Shown here: piece after piece, positions 1 through 5,257 of the stretch
How the letters are laid out: the number at the start of each line of letters is the position of its first letter
Position numbering within the stretch: position 1 is the first letter of the stretch
Assembly: GCA_017882055.1 (NCBI GenBank)
Contig: JADGQE010000101.1
Coordinates: forward strand, 1-10,830
DNA: 10,830 nt
Origin: Thermoflexales bacterium
GTDB taxonomy: Bacteria > Chloroflexota > Anaerolineae > Fen-1058
Direction of reading: 5' to 3'
Translations under genes and position numbers: made by a program
The notes under the pieces: generated by a model
Seen by the model: the letters and a program-made list of their open reading frames with translations, nothing else
Database searches by the model: none
Told to the model about the DNA's origin: nothing

Positions 1-262
1 GTAAATATTGCGCCAAAAAGTCAAAAGTGTCGCGAAATAGCGGCGCGTATGGTTGAACAGACACAAAGTCAATCAAAGCCTTTGGACCGTCGTCTCCTAA
101 TTCGGTGATTTCGGCGTAAAGTGAAGCTTTGTCCGCCAAGCTCAGTCGCCCCGCTTTCATCTCGACCAAAGCAGCACCTAAGAGTTGTCCAACTCTTTGG
201 CGAACCTGCGCATACTTTTCTAGTTTCTCTTTGAAGGATTCCGCACTTGACTCGTCTGACAT
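1..262 (-). CDS. Hypothetical protein, 5' part only (runs off the left edge)
   Basis: An open frame reads from an ATG at 262-260 leftward to the window edge with no stop, giving 87 residues. The protein begins MSDESSAESFKEKLEKYAQV and continues with a charged, Ala/Leu/Glu-rich stretch that should be largely alpha-helical, then an aromatic part near FVSVQPYAPLF. An in-frame TAA lies 9 bases upstream of the ATG, so no longer start exists. No clear Shine-Dalgarno is seen. A -35/-10 pair at 374-403 could drive it. I do not recognise the family. The competing minus-strand frame at 69-434 overlaps it but turns into Arg/Cys-rich sequence across this region, which is typical of a shadow frame. The protein shares only a vague KAGR-Leu-Ser pattern with the small protein at 2172-2471. 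Confidence 0.6.
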   Translation of the reverse strand, partial: MSDESSAESFKEKLEKYAQVRQRVGQLLGAALVEMKAGRLSLADKASLYAEITELGDDGPKALIDFVSVQPYAPLFRDTFDFLAQYL

Positions 263-373
263 AGTCGATGTTTATCCATTGGCGCGCTAGCTTGATTGAG
301 GTCCGGCCCAACCCTGTACTTGCCTGCTCGCTGCAACGCAACAGCCTATCGACATCCACAAACTTACGGTCTG

Positions 374-403
374 ATTGTAGCGTCATTGCATCGCTGGCGT
401 CAA
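374..403 (-). promoter_or_regulatory. Possible sigma70-type promoter for the gene at 1-262
   Basis: Read on the minus strand there is TTGACG (403-398), an 18-base spacer, and TACAAT (379-374). This would give a leader of roughly 105 bases before the ATG at 262. The match is good but the spacer is one base longer than ideal. There is no experimental support. Confidence 0.4.
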
Positions 404-458
404 GCAATCGCCCGCCATACTCTACCTTACCCATTCTCCCCGGTCAACCACGCGAAGC

Positions 459-516
459 GGCCAGTTACTAATTACCAGTTGCCCGGTTACCGATCCCCAG
501 TTACCAGTCGCCCTAA
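459..516. repeat. Degenerate 7-8 bp repeats (CCAGTTA type)
   Basis: Directly after the stop codon of the reductase gene lies a run of near-identical short units: CCAGTTA, CTAATTA, CCAGTTG, CCCGGTTA, CCGATC, CCCAGTTA and CCAGTCG. The unit length drifts between 6 and 8 bases. The rest of 263-517 holds no gene that I can support. The same style of word (CAGTTG, CAACTGG) appears at 1947-2072 and 6222-6237. This looks like a dispersed non-coding repeat family; function unknown. Confidence 0.6.
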
Positions 517-517
517 C

Positions 518-1693
518 TTACTGTCCCAGAAAATATGGAATCACTTCCAGCATCAGCTGCGGATACGACTTCATGACGATCAGGGCGATGTCCTTAAGCG
601 ACAATGTCTGCGCATCGAGCAGTGACGCTTGCCGGATGATGTGGCTGAGTTTGTCTTCCGGCACTTTGAGCAGCGCATGCCGGATACGATACAGCCGCCG
701 ATAAGACTTGCCCCACTGGGCATCCCACATTCGCTCGTACTGCTTCAGGAACTTCGCCGAAACGTCGCCAGCCTTGATGGCTTCCACCGCCACCTGGCCG
801 GCCAGCGAGCCACCGCACATGCTGGGGCCGATGCCGCCAGCCGTCAACGGATCGCTTTGATGCGCCGCATCGCCCACGGCCATGTAGCCATCCGCTGCCA
901 TCTCGGGCAGCACGTTCGTCACCGGGATGCCGCCCACGATTTGCGACAGGATCGATCGATCCGGAAAACGCGCGGCAACAAATTCATTGAGGTAATCGAT
1001 CGCGGTTTTCTTTTCTTTCGGATCGACCCACATCACCAGACCCACATTGGCTTTCTTGTCCCCTTTGGGGAAGACCCAGCAATAGCCGCCGGGCGCCAGC
1101 GACCAGCCGATGTGATACTGGCAGATGCGCGGATTCACGTCGATGTTCGTCATCAAATACTGCGCGGCCGTATAGTAATCTTTCAACTGCGGAATCGACT
1201 TCAAACCGGCCCAACGCGGGCTTTGCGACTCGGTGCCGTCCGCGCCGATGACAATCTTCGCATGCGCTTCACGCGGCTGACCCTGCACATTCAGCCGCAC
1301 CCCTTCAATGCCCGGCCCCTTCTTGATCAGCCCCGTCGCACGCGCCTTGACGATCACTTCCGCGCCGGCCTCGGCAGCCAAACGGGCCAATTCCCGATCG
1401 AAGATTTTGCGCTCCAGCATCAGCGTTTGTTCTTCCGGCGGCACGACCAAACAATCACCTTGCGGATTGGACAGGCTGAACGCATCGATCTCGGCCGAGA
1501 TCCATTTGGGATCAGGTTGAATGAACTTGACGAGTGTCTCAAGCCCGACGGCTTCACCGCAGCGAACCGGCGAGCCGATCTCCTGCCGCTTTTCGAGCAG
1601 CAGCGTCGCTAAGCCGGCCTGAGCCGTGGTGCGCGCCGCGATCGAGCCGGCCGGGCCGGCCCCAATGACGATGACATCGTAGTCGCTCTTCAT
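518..1693 (-). CDS. Geranylgeranyl reductase family FAD-dependent oxidoreductase
   Basis: This 391-residue flavoprotein belongs to the geranylgeranyl/digeranylgeranylglycerophospholipid reductase family, which saturates double bonds of isoprenoid chains. The N-terminal Rossmann motif GAGPAG (residues 11-16) and Glu34 bind the FAD adenosine. The family signature SPVRCGEAVG follows (41-50), and GDAAHQSDPLTAGGIGPS (274-291) is the second FAD motif. I chose the ATG at 1693 because GAGPAG then sits about ten residues in, as usual; the frame stays open further upstream, but that stretch overlaps the ferredoxin. The start overlaps the ferredoxin stop in an ATGA, so the two are translationally coupled and the ferredoxin is the likely electron donor. 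The substrate cannot be read from sequence: menaquinone side chain, carotenoid or lipid prenyl groups are all possible. Confidence 0.88.
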   Translation of the reverse strand: MKSDYDVIVIGAGPAGSIAARTTAQAGLATLLLEKRQEIGSPVRCGEAVGLETLVKFIQPDPKWISAEIDAFSLSNPQGDCLVVPPEEQTLMLERKIFDRELARLAAEAGAEVIVKARATGLIKKGPGIEGVRLNVQGQPREAHAKIVIGADGTESQSPRWAGLKSIPQLKDYYTAAQYLMTNIDVNPRICQYHIGWSLAPGGYCWVFPKGDKKANVGLVMWVDPKEKKTAIDYLNEFVAARFPDRSILSQIVGGIPVTNVLPEMAADGYMAVGDAAHQSDPLTAGGIGPSMCGGSLAGQVAVEAIKAGDVSAKFLKQYERMWDAQWGKSYRRLYRIRHALLKVPEDKLSHIIRQASLLDAQTLSLKDIALIVMKSYPQLMLEVIPYFLGQ

Positions 1694-1893
1694 GCGTCCG
1701 CCTCCACGATCGACAATGCGCCGGTCGGGCAAGCGGGCAGGCAGCGCCGGCACAACGTGCAAGCGGCGGTATCAATCATCAACGTCGCGTCGTGCAGCGT
1801 AATACAATCGGGCGGACAGACTGCGACACAGGCTCCGCAGTACGAGCAATGATCGTAATCAACGGAAACATAGGCTTCAGCTACATCTATCAT
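1690..1893 (-). CDS. 2[4Fe-4S] ferredoxin
   Basis: This is a 67-residue bacterial-type ferredoxin with two cluster motifs: C16-x2-C19-x2-C22-x3-C26-P and C45-x2-C48-x2-C51-x3-C55-P. In such proteins the first three Cys of one motif and the last Cys of the other hold each cluster. The ATG at 1893 is preceded by AGGTGG seven to eight bases upstream; an upstream in-frame start at 1935 lies inside the -10 region of the promoter and is unlikely. Its TGA stop overlaps the ATG of the reductase gene (ATGA), so it probably supplies electrons to that enzyme in the cytoplasm. The extra Cys30 in the first half is not part of the usual motif. Confidence 0.92.
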   Translation of the reverse strand: MIDVAEAYVSVDYDHCSYCGACVAVCPPDCITLHDATLMIDTAACTLCRRCLPACPTGALSIVEADA

Positions 1894-1924
1894 ATGCCAC
1901 CTCGGTCTATTTTTCCCCCGCCAT

Positions 1925-1954
1925 ATTATAGCCATGAATCGCGTAGAAGGTCAA
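1925..1954 (-). promoter_or_regulatory. Sigma70-type promoter of the ferredoxin-reductase operon
   Basis: On the minus strand TTGACC (1954-1949) and a perfect TATAAT (1930-1925) are separated by 18 bases. Transcription would start near 1918, giving a leader of about 25 bases before the ferredoxin ATG. The -35 hexamer is the outermost unit of the octamer repeat array at 1947-2072. Confidence 0.65.
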
Positions 1955-2072
1955 TCGGGCAATTGGTGACTGGACAACTGGTTGATCGGGCAACTGGTTG
2001 ACCAACACCTGCACTTGCGTGCGGTGCAAGTGTTGACCAACTGACCAGTTGACCAATTGACCAATTGACTCG
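1947..2072. repeat. Inverted array of 8-bp repeats with a central hairpin
   Basis: The right arm has five octamers in register: TTGACCAA (2033), CTGACCAG (2041), TTGACCAA (2049), TTGACCAA (2057) and TTGACTCG (2065). The left arm has seven octamers in the opposite orientation from 1947 to 2002, such as TCGGGCAA, TTGGTGAC, TGGACAAC and TGGTTGAC. Between them AACACCTGCAC (2004-2014) and GTGCAAGTGTT (2024-2034) form an 11-bp stem with one mismatch. The whole could extrude as a cruciform, or fold as RNA, and it lies exactly between two divergent promoters. Function unknown. Confidence 0.75.
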
Positions 2073-2081
2073 CTACAGTTT

Positions 2082-2110
2082 TTGACTCTACTTGACGGTT
2101 AGAGTATAAT
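2082..2110 (+). promoter_or_regulatory. Consensus sigma70-type promoter of the 99-residue protein gene
   Basis: TTGACT (2082-2087), a 17-base spacer and a perfect TATAAT (2105-2110) form a near-consensus promoter. The start point would be near 2117, giving a leader of about 55 bases to the ATG at 2172. It diverges from the ferredoxin promoter across the octamer repeat array. Confidence 0.75.
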
Positions 2111-2171
2111 GTTAACCAACAAATCGAATTCCAACTCCGGCGCCGGCAATCAGAAAGGTTGAGCCATCGAC

Positions 2172-2471
2172 ATGTCACAGGAAGAATCAGTCTTTGCCAG
2201 CGGTAAAGCCAAATGGTTGCTGGAAAATGCCCGCCAACTGACCATTGAGCAGCGCGCGCTGTTGCTCGCCATGGTCGATCTGGATGTCAAAGCCGGACGC
2301 AAACTGTCCCCCGAAGAGCAAGCGGCGCTCGACGAACTGGCGGCTCAAGTCGAAGGGTACGATCCCACTGAGATCGAGCAGGCGATTCGGCACATGGTCG
2401 ACGCCAAAAGCAAACGCAAGGTCGTCGACTGGCCGAACGGGCTATCCAGCAAAGTCCGCGACAAGAAGTAA
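2172..2471 (+). CDS. Hypothetical small helical protein (99 aa)
   Basis: The product starts MSQEESVFASGKAKWLLENA and is rich in Ala, Glu, Leu and Lys with no membrane segment, Cys pair or recognisable catalytic motif. It should be almost entirely alpha-helical up to residue 80, followed by a basic tail (KSKRKVVDWPN...SKVRDKK). The two halves of the helical part, LTIEQRALLLAMVDLDV and LSPEEQAALDELAAQV, resemble each other, which suggests a helical hairpin. A purine-rich AGAAAGG lies about 13 bases upstream of the ATG, a long spacing. The strong promoter at 2082-2110 and the terminator at 2478-2507 make it a monocistronic, probably well expressed gene. I do not recognise the family. Confidence 0.75.
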   Translation: MSQEESVFASGKAKWLLENARQLTIEQRALLLAMVDLDVKAGRKLSPEEQAALDELAAQVEGYDPTEIEQAIRHMVDAKSKRKVVDWPNGLSSKVRDKK

Positions 2472-2477
2472 CCGGGC

Positions 2478-2507
2478 AAAGAGATCGGCACGTGTGCCAA
2501 TCTCTTT
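2478..2507 (+). terminator. Hairpin terminator after the 99-aa protein gene
   Basis: AAAGAGAT (2478-2485) pairs with ATCTCTTT (2500-2507), and GGCAC (2487-2491) with GTGCC (2494-2498), broken by a single C-A mismatch. The hairpin starts seven bases after the stop codon. The U-run is short (TTTGTC), so it may terminate imperfectly or mainly stabilise the 3' end. Confidence 0.65.
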
Positions 2508-2521
2508 GTCATTGCAGGCCA

Positions 2522-2550
2522 TTTACAGTTTCAAGCAGGCAAACTATGGT
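2522..2550 (+). promoter_or_regulatory. Possible weak promoter for the membrane protein gene
   Basis: TTTACA (2522-2527) and TATGGT (2545-2550) are 17 bases apart. The -35 matches well and the -10 poorly. A promoter is expected in this gap because a hairpin terminator lies just before it. Confidence 0.3.
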
Positions 2551-2658
2551 AATCGAGTGCCAGCGACTAACCACCCAGGCACTACGCAGCTATCACGCTC
2601 TATTCTGGAGTCTATTGCCGTCAGGCAAACAAAATCAATTCCTCAAGGAGAAAGTAAA

Positions 2659-3063
2659 ATGCAGCGACCAACGGGTATTACGATTTTGGCAGTATTGGCG
2701 TTCATCGGTGGTGTGTTTGGGATCCTCGGCGCGTTCGCGCTTATTGCGGGCGGAGCCATAATCGGCGCAGCCGGAGCAAGTGCTGTTACAAGTGCTGGTG
2801 GTGGATTGATTGCCGTGTATGGCATCCTGGTGCTGATCCTATCGGTTGTCGAGTTGGTGTTCGCAGTGGGTGCCTGGGGACTCAAACCATGGGCCTGGCA
2901 GCTGGGTGTGATTCTGGAAGGTTTTTCTATTGTCCTGTCGATAATCTCCATTCTCGTGGGTTGGTCGACGATTGGCAACCAGATCGTTAGTGTAGCCATC
3001 GCAGCGATCATCATCTACTACCTGATGACGCCCGACATCAAGCGAGCATTCGGCCGAGCGTAA
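2659..3063 (+). CDS. Small four-helix membrane protein
   Basis: This 134-residue protein has four predicted membrane segments at about 7-30, 47-74, 79-101 and 105-122, a Gly/Ala-rich first loop (31-49), and a short basic C-terminus. The N-terminal RPTGITILAVLAFIGG resembles the RPTGVTIL start of many small uncharacterised bacterial and archaeal membrane proteins; no function is known to me. The ATG at 2659 has AAGGAG eight bases upstream, which decides it over the much longer open frame that begins at 2245 and overlaps the preceding gene. A strong terminator follows. Confidence 0.8.
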   Translation: MQRPTGITILAVLAFIGGVFGILGAFALIAGGAIIGAAGASAVTSAGGGLIAVYGILVLILSVVELVFAVGAWGLKPWAWQLGVILEGFSIVLSIISILVGWSTIGNQIVSVAIAAIIIYYLMTPDIKRAFGRA

Positions 3064-3081
3064 ATCACTCTGCCCATCACA

Positions 3082-3111
3082 AAAAGCGGCGAGCAATGTC
3101 TCGCCGCTTTT
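3082..3111 (+). terminator. Strong intrinsic terminator, bidirectional
   Basis: AAAAGCGGCGAG (3082-3093) pairs perfectly with CTCGCCGCTTTT (3100-3111) around a six-base loop, 18 bases after the stop of the membrane protein gene. The A-tract on one side and T-tract on the other let it work on both strands. It backs up the minus-strand terminator at 3121-3151. Confidence 0.88.
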
Positions 3112-3120
3112 CATTTCATC

Positions 3121-3151
3121 TAAAAACAAAACGCGACCGGATGGGTCGCGT
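3121..3151 (-). terminator. Intrinsic terminator of the minus-strand four-gene unit
   Basis: On the minus strand ACGCGACC (3151-3144), a five-base loop and GGTCGCGT (3138-3131) are followed by TTTGTTTTTA. This is a textbook hairpin and U-run about 30 bases after the stop of the TIM-barrel gene. With the terminator at 3082-3111 it separates two converging transcripts. Confidence 0.88.
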
Positions 3152-3181
3152 CTTCATGTACCTTCAGCGCGTGCTGGCGAA

Positions 3182-3958
3182 TCATTGATCCAGCTGGAGA
3201 TAGGACAGGCTGGCCCTGATCGCCTCAATCGTCGGCAGCTCCAGGCTGAACAGCGGTGGCCGGGGCAGCGCCCGCAGCGACGCCAGCAGCTCAGGAAAAT
3301 CGAGCACGCCGTCGCCGAAAGCCAGATGCTCGTCCGTGTCGCCGTGATTGTTGTGCAGGTGCATATAGACCAGATCATCGCCGATCTCTTTGATCCAGGC
3401 GCTGATCGGCAGGCGTGAATACAACGCGGCGTGACCCACATCCAGACAGGCCCTGAGATACGGCGACTGGATTCGTTTCAAAAGCTGGCAAATGATCGCG
3501 GGCGCCGGCTCCCACATATTTTCCAGCACCAGCGTAATATTGTATTTGCCCGCCTGCTCGGCCATCGGCCCCCAGAACGCCACCTGCCGCTCGACCCAGC
3601 CGGGCAAATAACTGGGGTGATCCACCAGCGGCAGATAATTGGCGTGGAAGTCGATCACGGCCGCGCCCAATTCGTGGGCAATTTCGAGGTTGTGCAAATA
3701 ACGCTCGCGCGTCAGCGCCACCAGCCGCATGTCCGGGCTGCCGCTGACCAGATCGATGTACGAGCCATGCATCGCTCGCAAGCCCGTAAAGCCGTCGAGC
3801 GCTTGCTGGTACTGATCGAGCAAGCCGCGCCAGTTGCCATCCAGCACATTGGGATCAGAGAACTCCTGCAGTTCCAGCCCCAGCCGATAAGCCCTGGCAG
3901 CTTCCAGATGATCTGGCAGGTCGCGGTAGTGCTCACAAGAAATGAGAACACGATCCAT
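3182..3958 (-). CDS. Xylose isomerase-like TIM barrel protein (sugar isomerase/epimerase family)
   Basis: This 258-residue protein has the AP-endonuclease-2/xylose-isomerase-like fold (PF01261 type). Putative metal ligands appear in the expected order: Glu146 in VLENMWEP, Asp173 and His176 in CLDVGHA, His200 and His202 in YMHLHNNHGDTDEHLAFGDG, and Glu240 in FSLELPT; His64 in AMHGS is the usual early His. The length is normal for the family. The reaction could be isomerisation or epimerisation of a sugar, or an AP-endonuclease-like hydrolysis; sequence alone does not decide. The ATG at 3958 has only a weak purine stretch (GAAAG) upstream. It is the last gene of the unit starting at 6213, 77 bases after the phosphoesterase gene and just before a terminator. 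Confidence 0.82.
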   Translation of the reverse strand: MDRVLISCEHYRDLPDHLEAARAYRLGLELQEFSDPNVLDGNWRGLLDQYQQALDGFTGLRAMHGSYIDLVSGSPDMRLVALTRERYLHNLEIAHELGAAVIDFHANYLPLVDHPSYLPGWVERQVAFWGPMAEQAGKYNITLVLENMWEPAPAIICQLLKRIQSPYLRACLDVGHAALYSRLPISAWIKEIGDDLVYMHLHNNHGDTDEHLAFGDGVLDFPELLASLRALPRPPLFSLELPTIEAIRASLSYLQLDQ

Positions 3959-4035
3959 GTTCGATCTTTCGACGAGAAAGTGAAGTCATTTTACAACAGA
4001 TCACGTCCATTGCCAAACCTGGTTCAAACCTGACG

Positions 4036-4566
4036 TTACAACTGGATGATCTCGGTTTCGATCGCCCCCGCCGAGACGTGCAATAGACCCACCTGCGGGC
4101 CGGAGGTATTGTAATAGTGCGGCGCGATCGGGCCGGGGTTGAACAGCAACACGCCCGATCGGACGGAGCGATATGCGCGATGCGTATGACCAAACACGAT
4201 GGCATCCACCGGCCCGAACGATTTCCACACGATGTCTAAATAGTAGTTCTCGCGCACACCCAGGACGTCACGCGCTTTGCCCACCAGATACCGCGCCCAG
4301 CCGCCGTGGCCGTGCGTCAAACCGATACGCCGGCCTTCGATCTCCAGCACGCGCGTCAACGGCAAGCCGCTGCGAAAAAGATCGGCGTTGCCCACCACCG
4401 CTTGCACCGGCGCAATCTCTTCAAGCTCGGTCAACATCCGGACTGAGTTAAGATCGCCCGCATGCAGGATCAAATCGACTCCGCGAAACGCGGCCGGGAT
4501 GCCGTCCGGCAAACGTCGCAAGCGCTGCGGTACATGCGTATCTGCAATCACACCGATCGTTGCCAT
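4036..4566 (-). CDS. YfcE/MJ0936-type metallophosphoesterase
   Basis: This 176-residue phosphoesterase of the calcineurin-like superfamily has all metal-binding motifs: ADTH (Asp9, His11), GDL (Asp38), GNAD (Asn60, Asp62), HGHG (His85, His87) and GHTH (His127, His129). A typical FNPGP follows near residue 142. The length fits the small YfcE/MJ0936 group of broad-specificity phosphodiesterases; the physiological substrate is not known. I chose the ATG at 4566 because ADTH then falls at residue 8 and GGAG lies eight bases upstream, rather than the frame opening at 4710 which overlaps the HAD gene. It belongs to the same transcription unit as its neighbours on both sides. Confidence 0.88.
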   Translation of the reverse strand: MATIGVIADTHVPQRLRRLPDGIPAAFRGVDLILHAGDLNSVRMLTELEEIAPVQAVVGNADLFRSGLPLTRVLEIEGRRIGLTHGHGGWARYLVGKARDVLGVRENYYLDIVWKSFGPVDAIVFGHTHRAYRSVRSGVLLFNPGPIAPHYYNTSGPQVGLLHVSAGAIETEIIQL

Positions 4567-4645
4567 ACACCAACTCCAGCTGACACGGATTTCACGGATT
4601 CTTCCGGCGTTCCAGCCAGTGGAAGCGGTGTCATCCGCGGTTAAT
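4567..4645. repeat. ACGGATT-type short repeats around a gene junction
   Basis: TGACACGGATTTCACGGATT lies at 4579-4598, with two direct CACGGATT copies nine bases apart. Facing it, the end of the HAD gene reads TCATCCGCGGTTAATTTTT (4631-4649), which is the same kind of word in the opposite orientation. Similar GGATTTCACGGATT tracts are common between genes in several bacterial groups. The repeat supplies the TGA stop and the last few codons of the HAD gene. Confidence 0.55.
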
Positions 4646-5257
4646 TTTTGCGCCATCCAGCAGCGCACGAATCTGGCGCTGAGCCTGCCCGGTCGATTGG
4701 AAATGCACACCCTGCATGCCCAGTGCGTTTGCCGCCTCGACGTTGACCTTGAAATCGTCCAGGAAGATCGACTCTTCGGGCCGGACGCCCAGCCGATCCA
4801 GTGCGACTTGATAAATCCGCGCCTCGGGCTTCATCATTTTTTCTTCCGCCGACACGACCACCACGTCAAAGGCATCGTCGATCGGGAATTCAGCATGGAT
4901 GATCGATCGCAGTCCGCTCCAGGCATTGCTGATCAAGCCGGTCTTGATCGCCGGCCGCACGCCGCGAATCAACGCCATCAATTCCTCGTCGAGAAAATCG
5001 CCGGCAAAAAACTCGCGCCGGAACTCACGCCCCGTCACGCCCCGGCGATCGAGTTCGAAGTCACGCACGATCTGACTCCAGAATTCTTCTTCGGACACAT
5101 CGCCGTGCTGAGCGCGCAGCGACCATTCGCTGGCGAACACGCGATCTTCCAGCGTATTCAAAGGCAAACCGATCCGGCGCTCCAGCTCACGCCGCGATCG
5201 ATCAGTCCGGGTACGGATCAGCACGCCGCCGAAATCTGTAATCAAAGCACGAATCAT
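4631..5257 (-). CDS. HAD superfamily hydrolase (subfamily IA type)
   Basis: This 208-residue protein has the four HAD motifs: Asp8 in TDFGGVL (the second Asp of DxD is Gly, as in many DxGGVL members), Ser110 in LISN, Lys143 in MMKPEARIY, and Asp167-Asp168 in FLDD. The helical cap lies between residues 15 and 95. Substrates in this group are usually small phosphoesters. The missing second Asp of motif I is frequent in this subgroup but may reduce or change the activity. The ATG at 5257 has GGAG six bases upstream and overlaps the stop of the methyltransferase (ATGA). The last residues (KINRG) come from a repeat-like sequence. It is similar in length and motifs to the HAD protein at 6457-7083. 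Confidence 0.87.
   Translation of the reverse strand: MIRALITDFGGVLIRTRTDRSRRELERRIGLPLNTLEDRVFASEWSLRAQHGDVSEEEFWSQIVRDFELDRRGVTGREFRREFFAGDFLDEELMALIRGVRPAIKTGLISNAWSGLRSIIHAEFPIDDAFDVVVVSAEEKMMKPEARIYQVALDRLGVRPEESIFLDDFKVNVEAANALGMQGVHFQSTGQAQRQIRALLDGAKINRG

Noticed and set aside
69..434. Minus-strand 121-aa open frame
   Set aside because: It becomes Arg/Cys-rich over the part shared with the more gene-like frame starting at 262, so I take it as a shadow, although its first half is not obviously non-coding.
629..1612. Plus-strand 327-aa open frame
   Set aside because: It is the antisense of the well supported reductase gene and is full of Arg, His and Gln, typical of an opposite-strand shadow.
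1947..2072. CRISPR array
   Set aside because: Units are 8 bp with no spacers, and the two halves are in opposite orientation.
2245..2658. N-terminal extension of the membrane protein to 272 residues
   Set aside because: The extension overlaps the 99-aa gene out of frame and is Arg/Ser-rich; AAGGAG at 2645-2650 points to the ATG at 2659.
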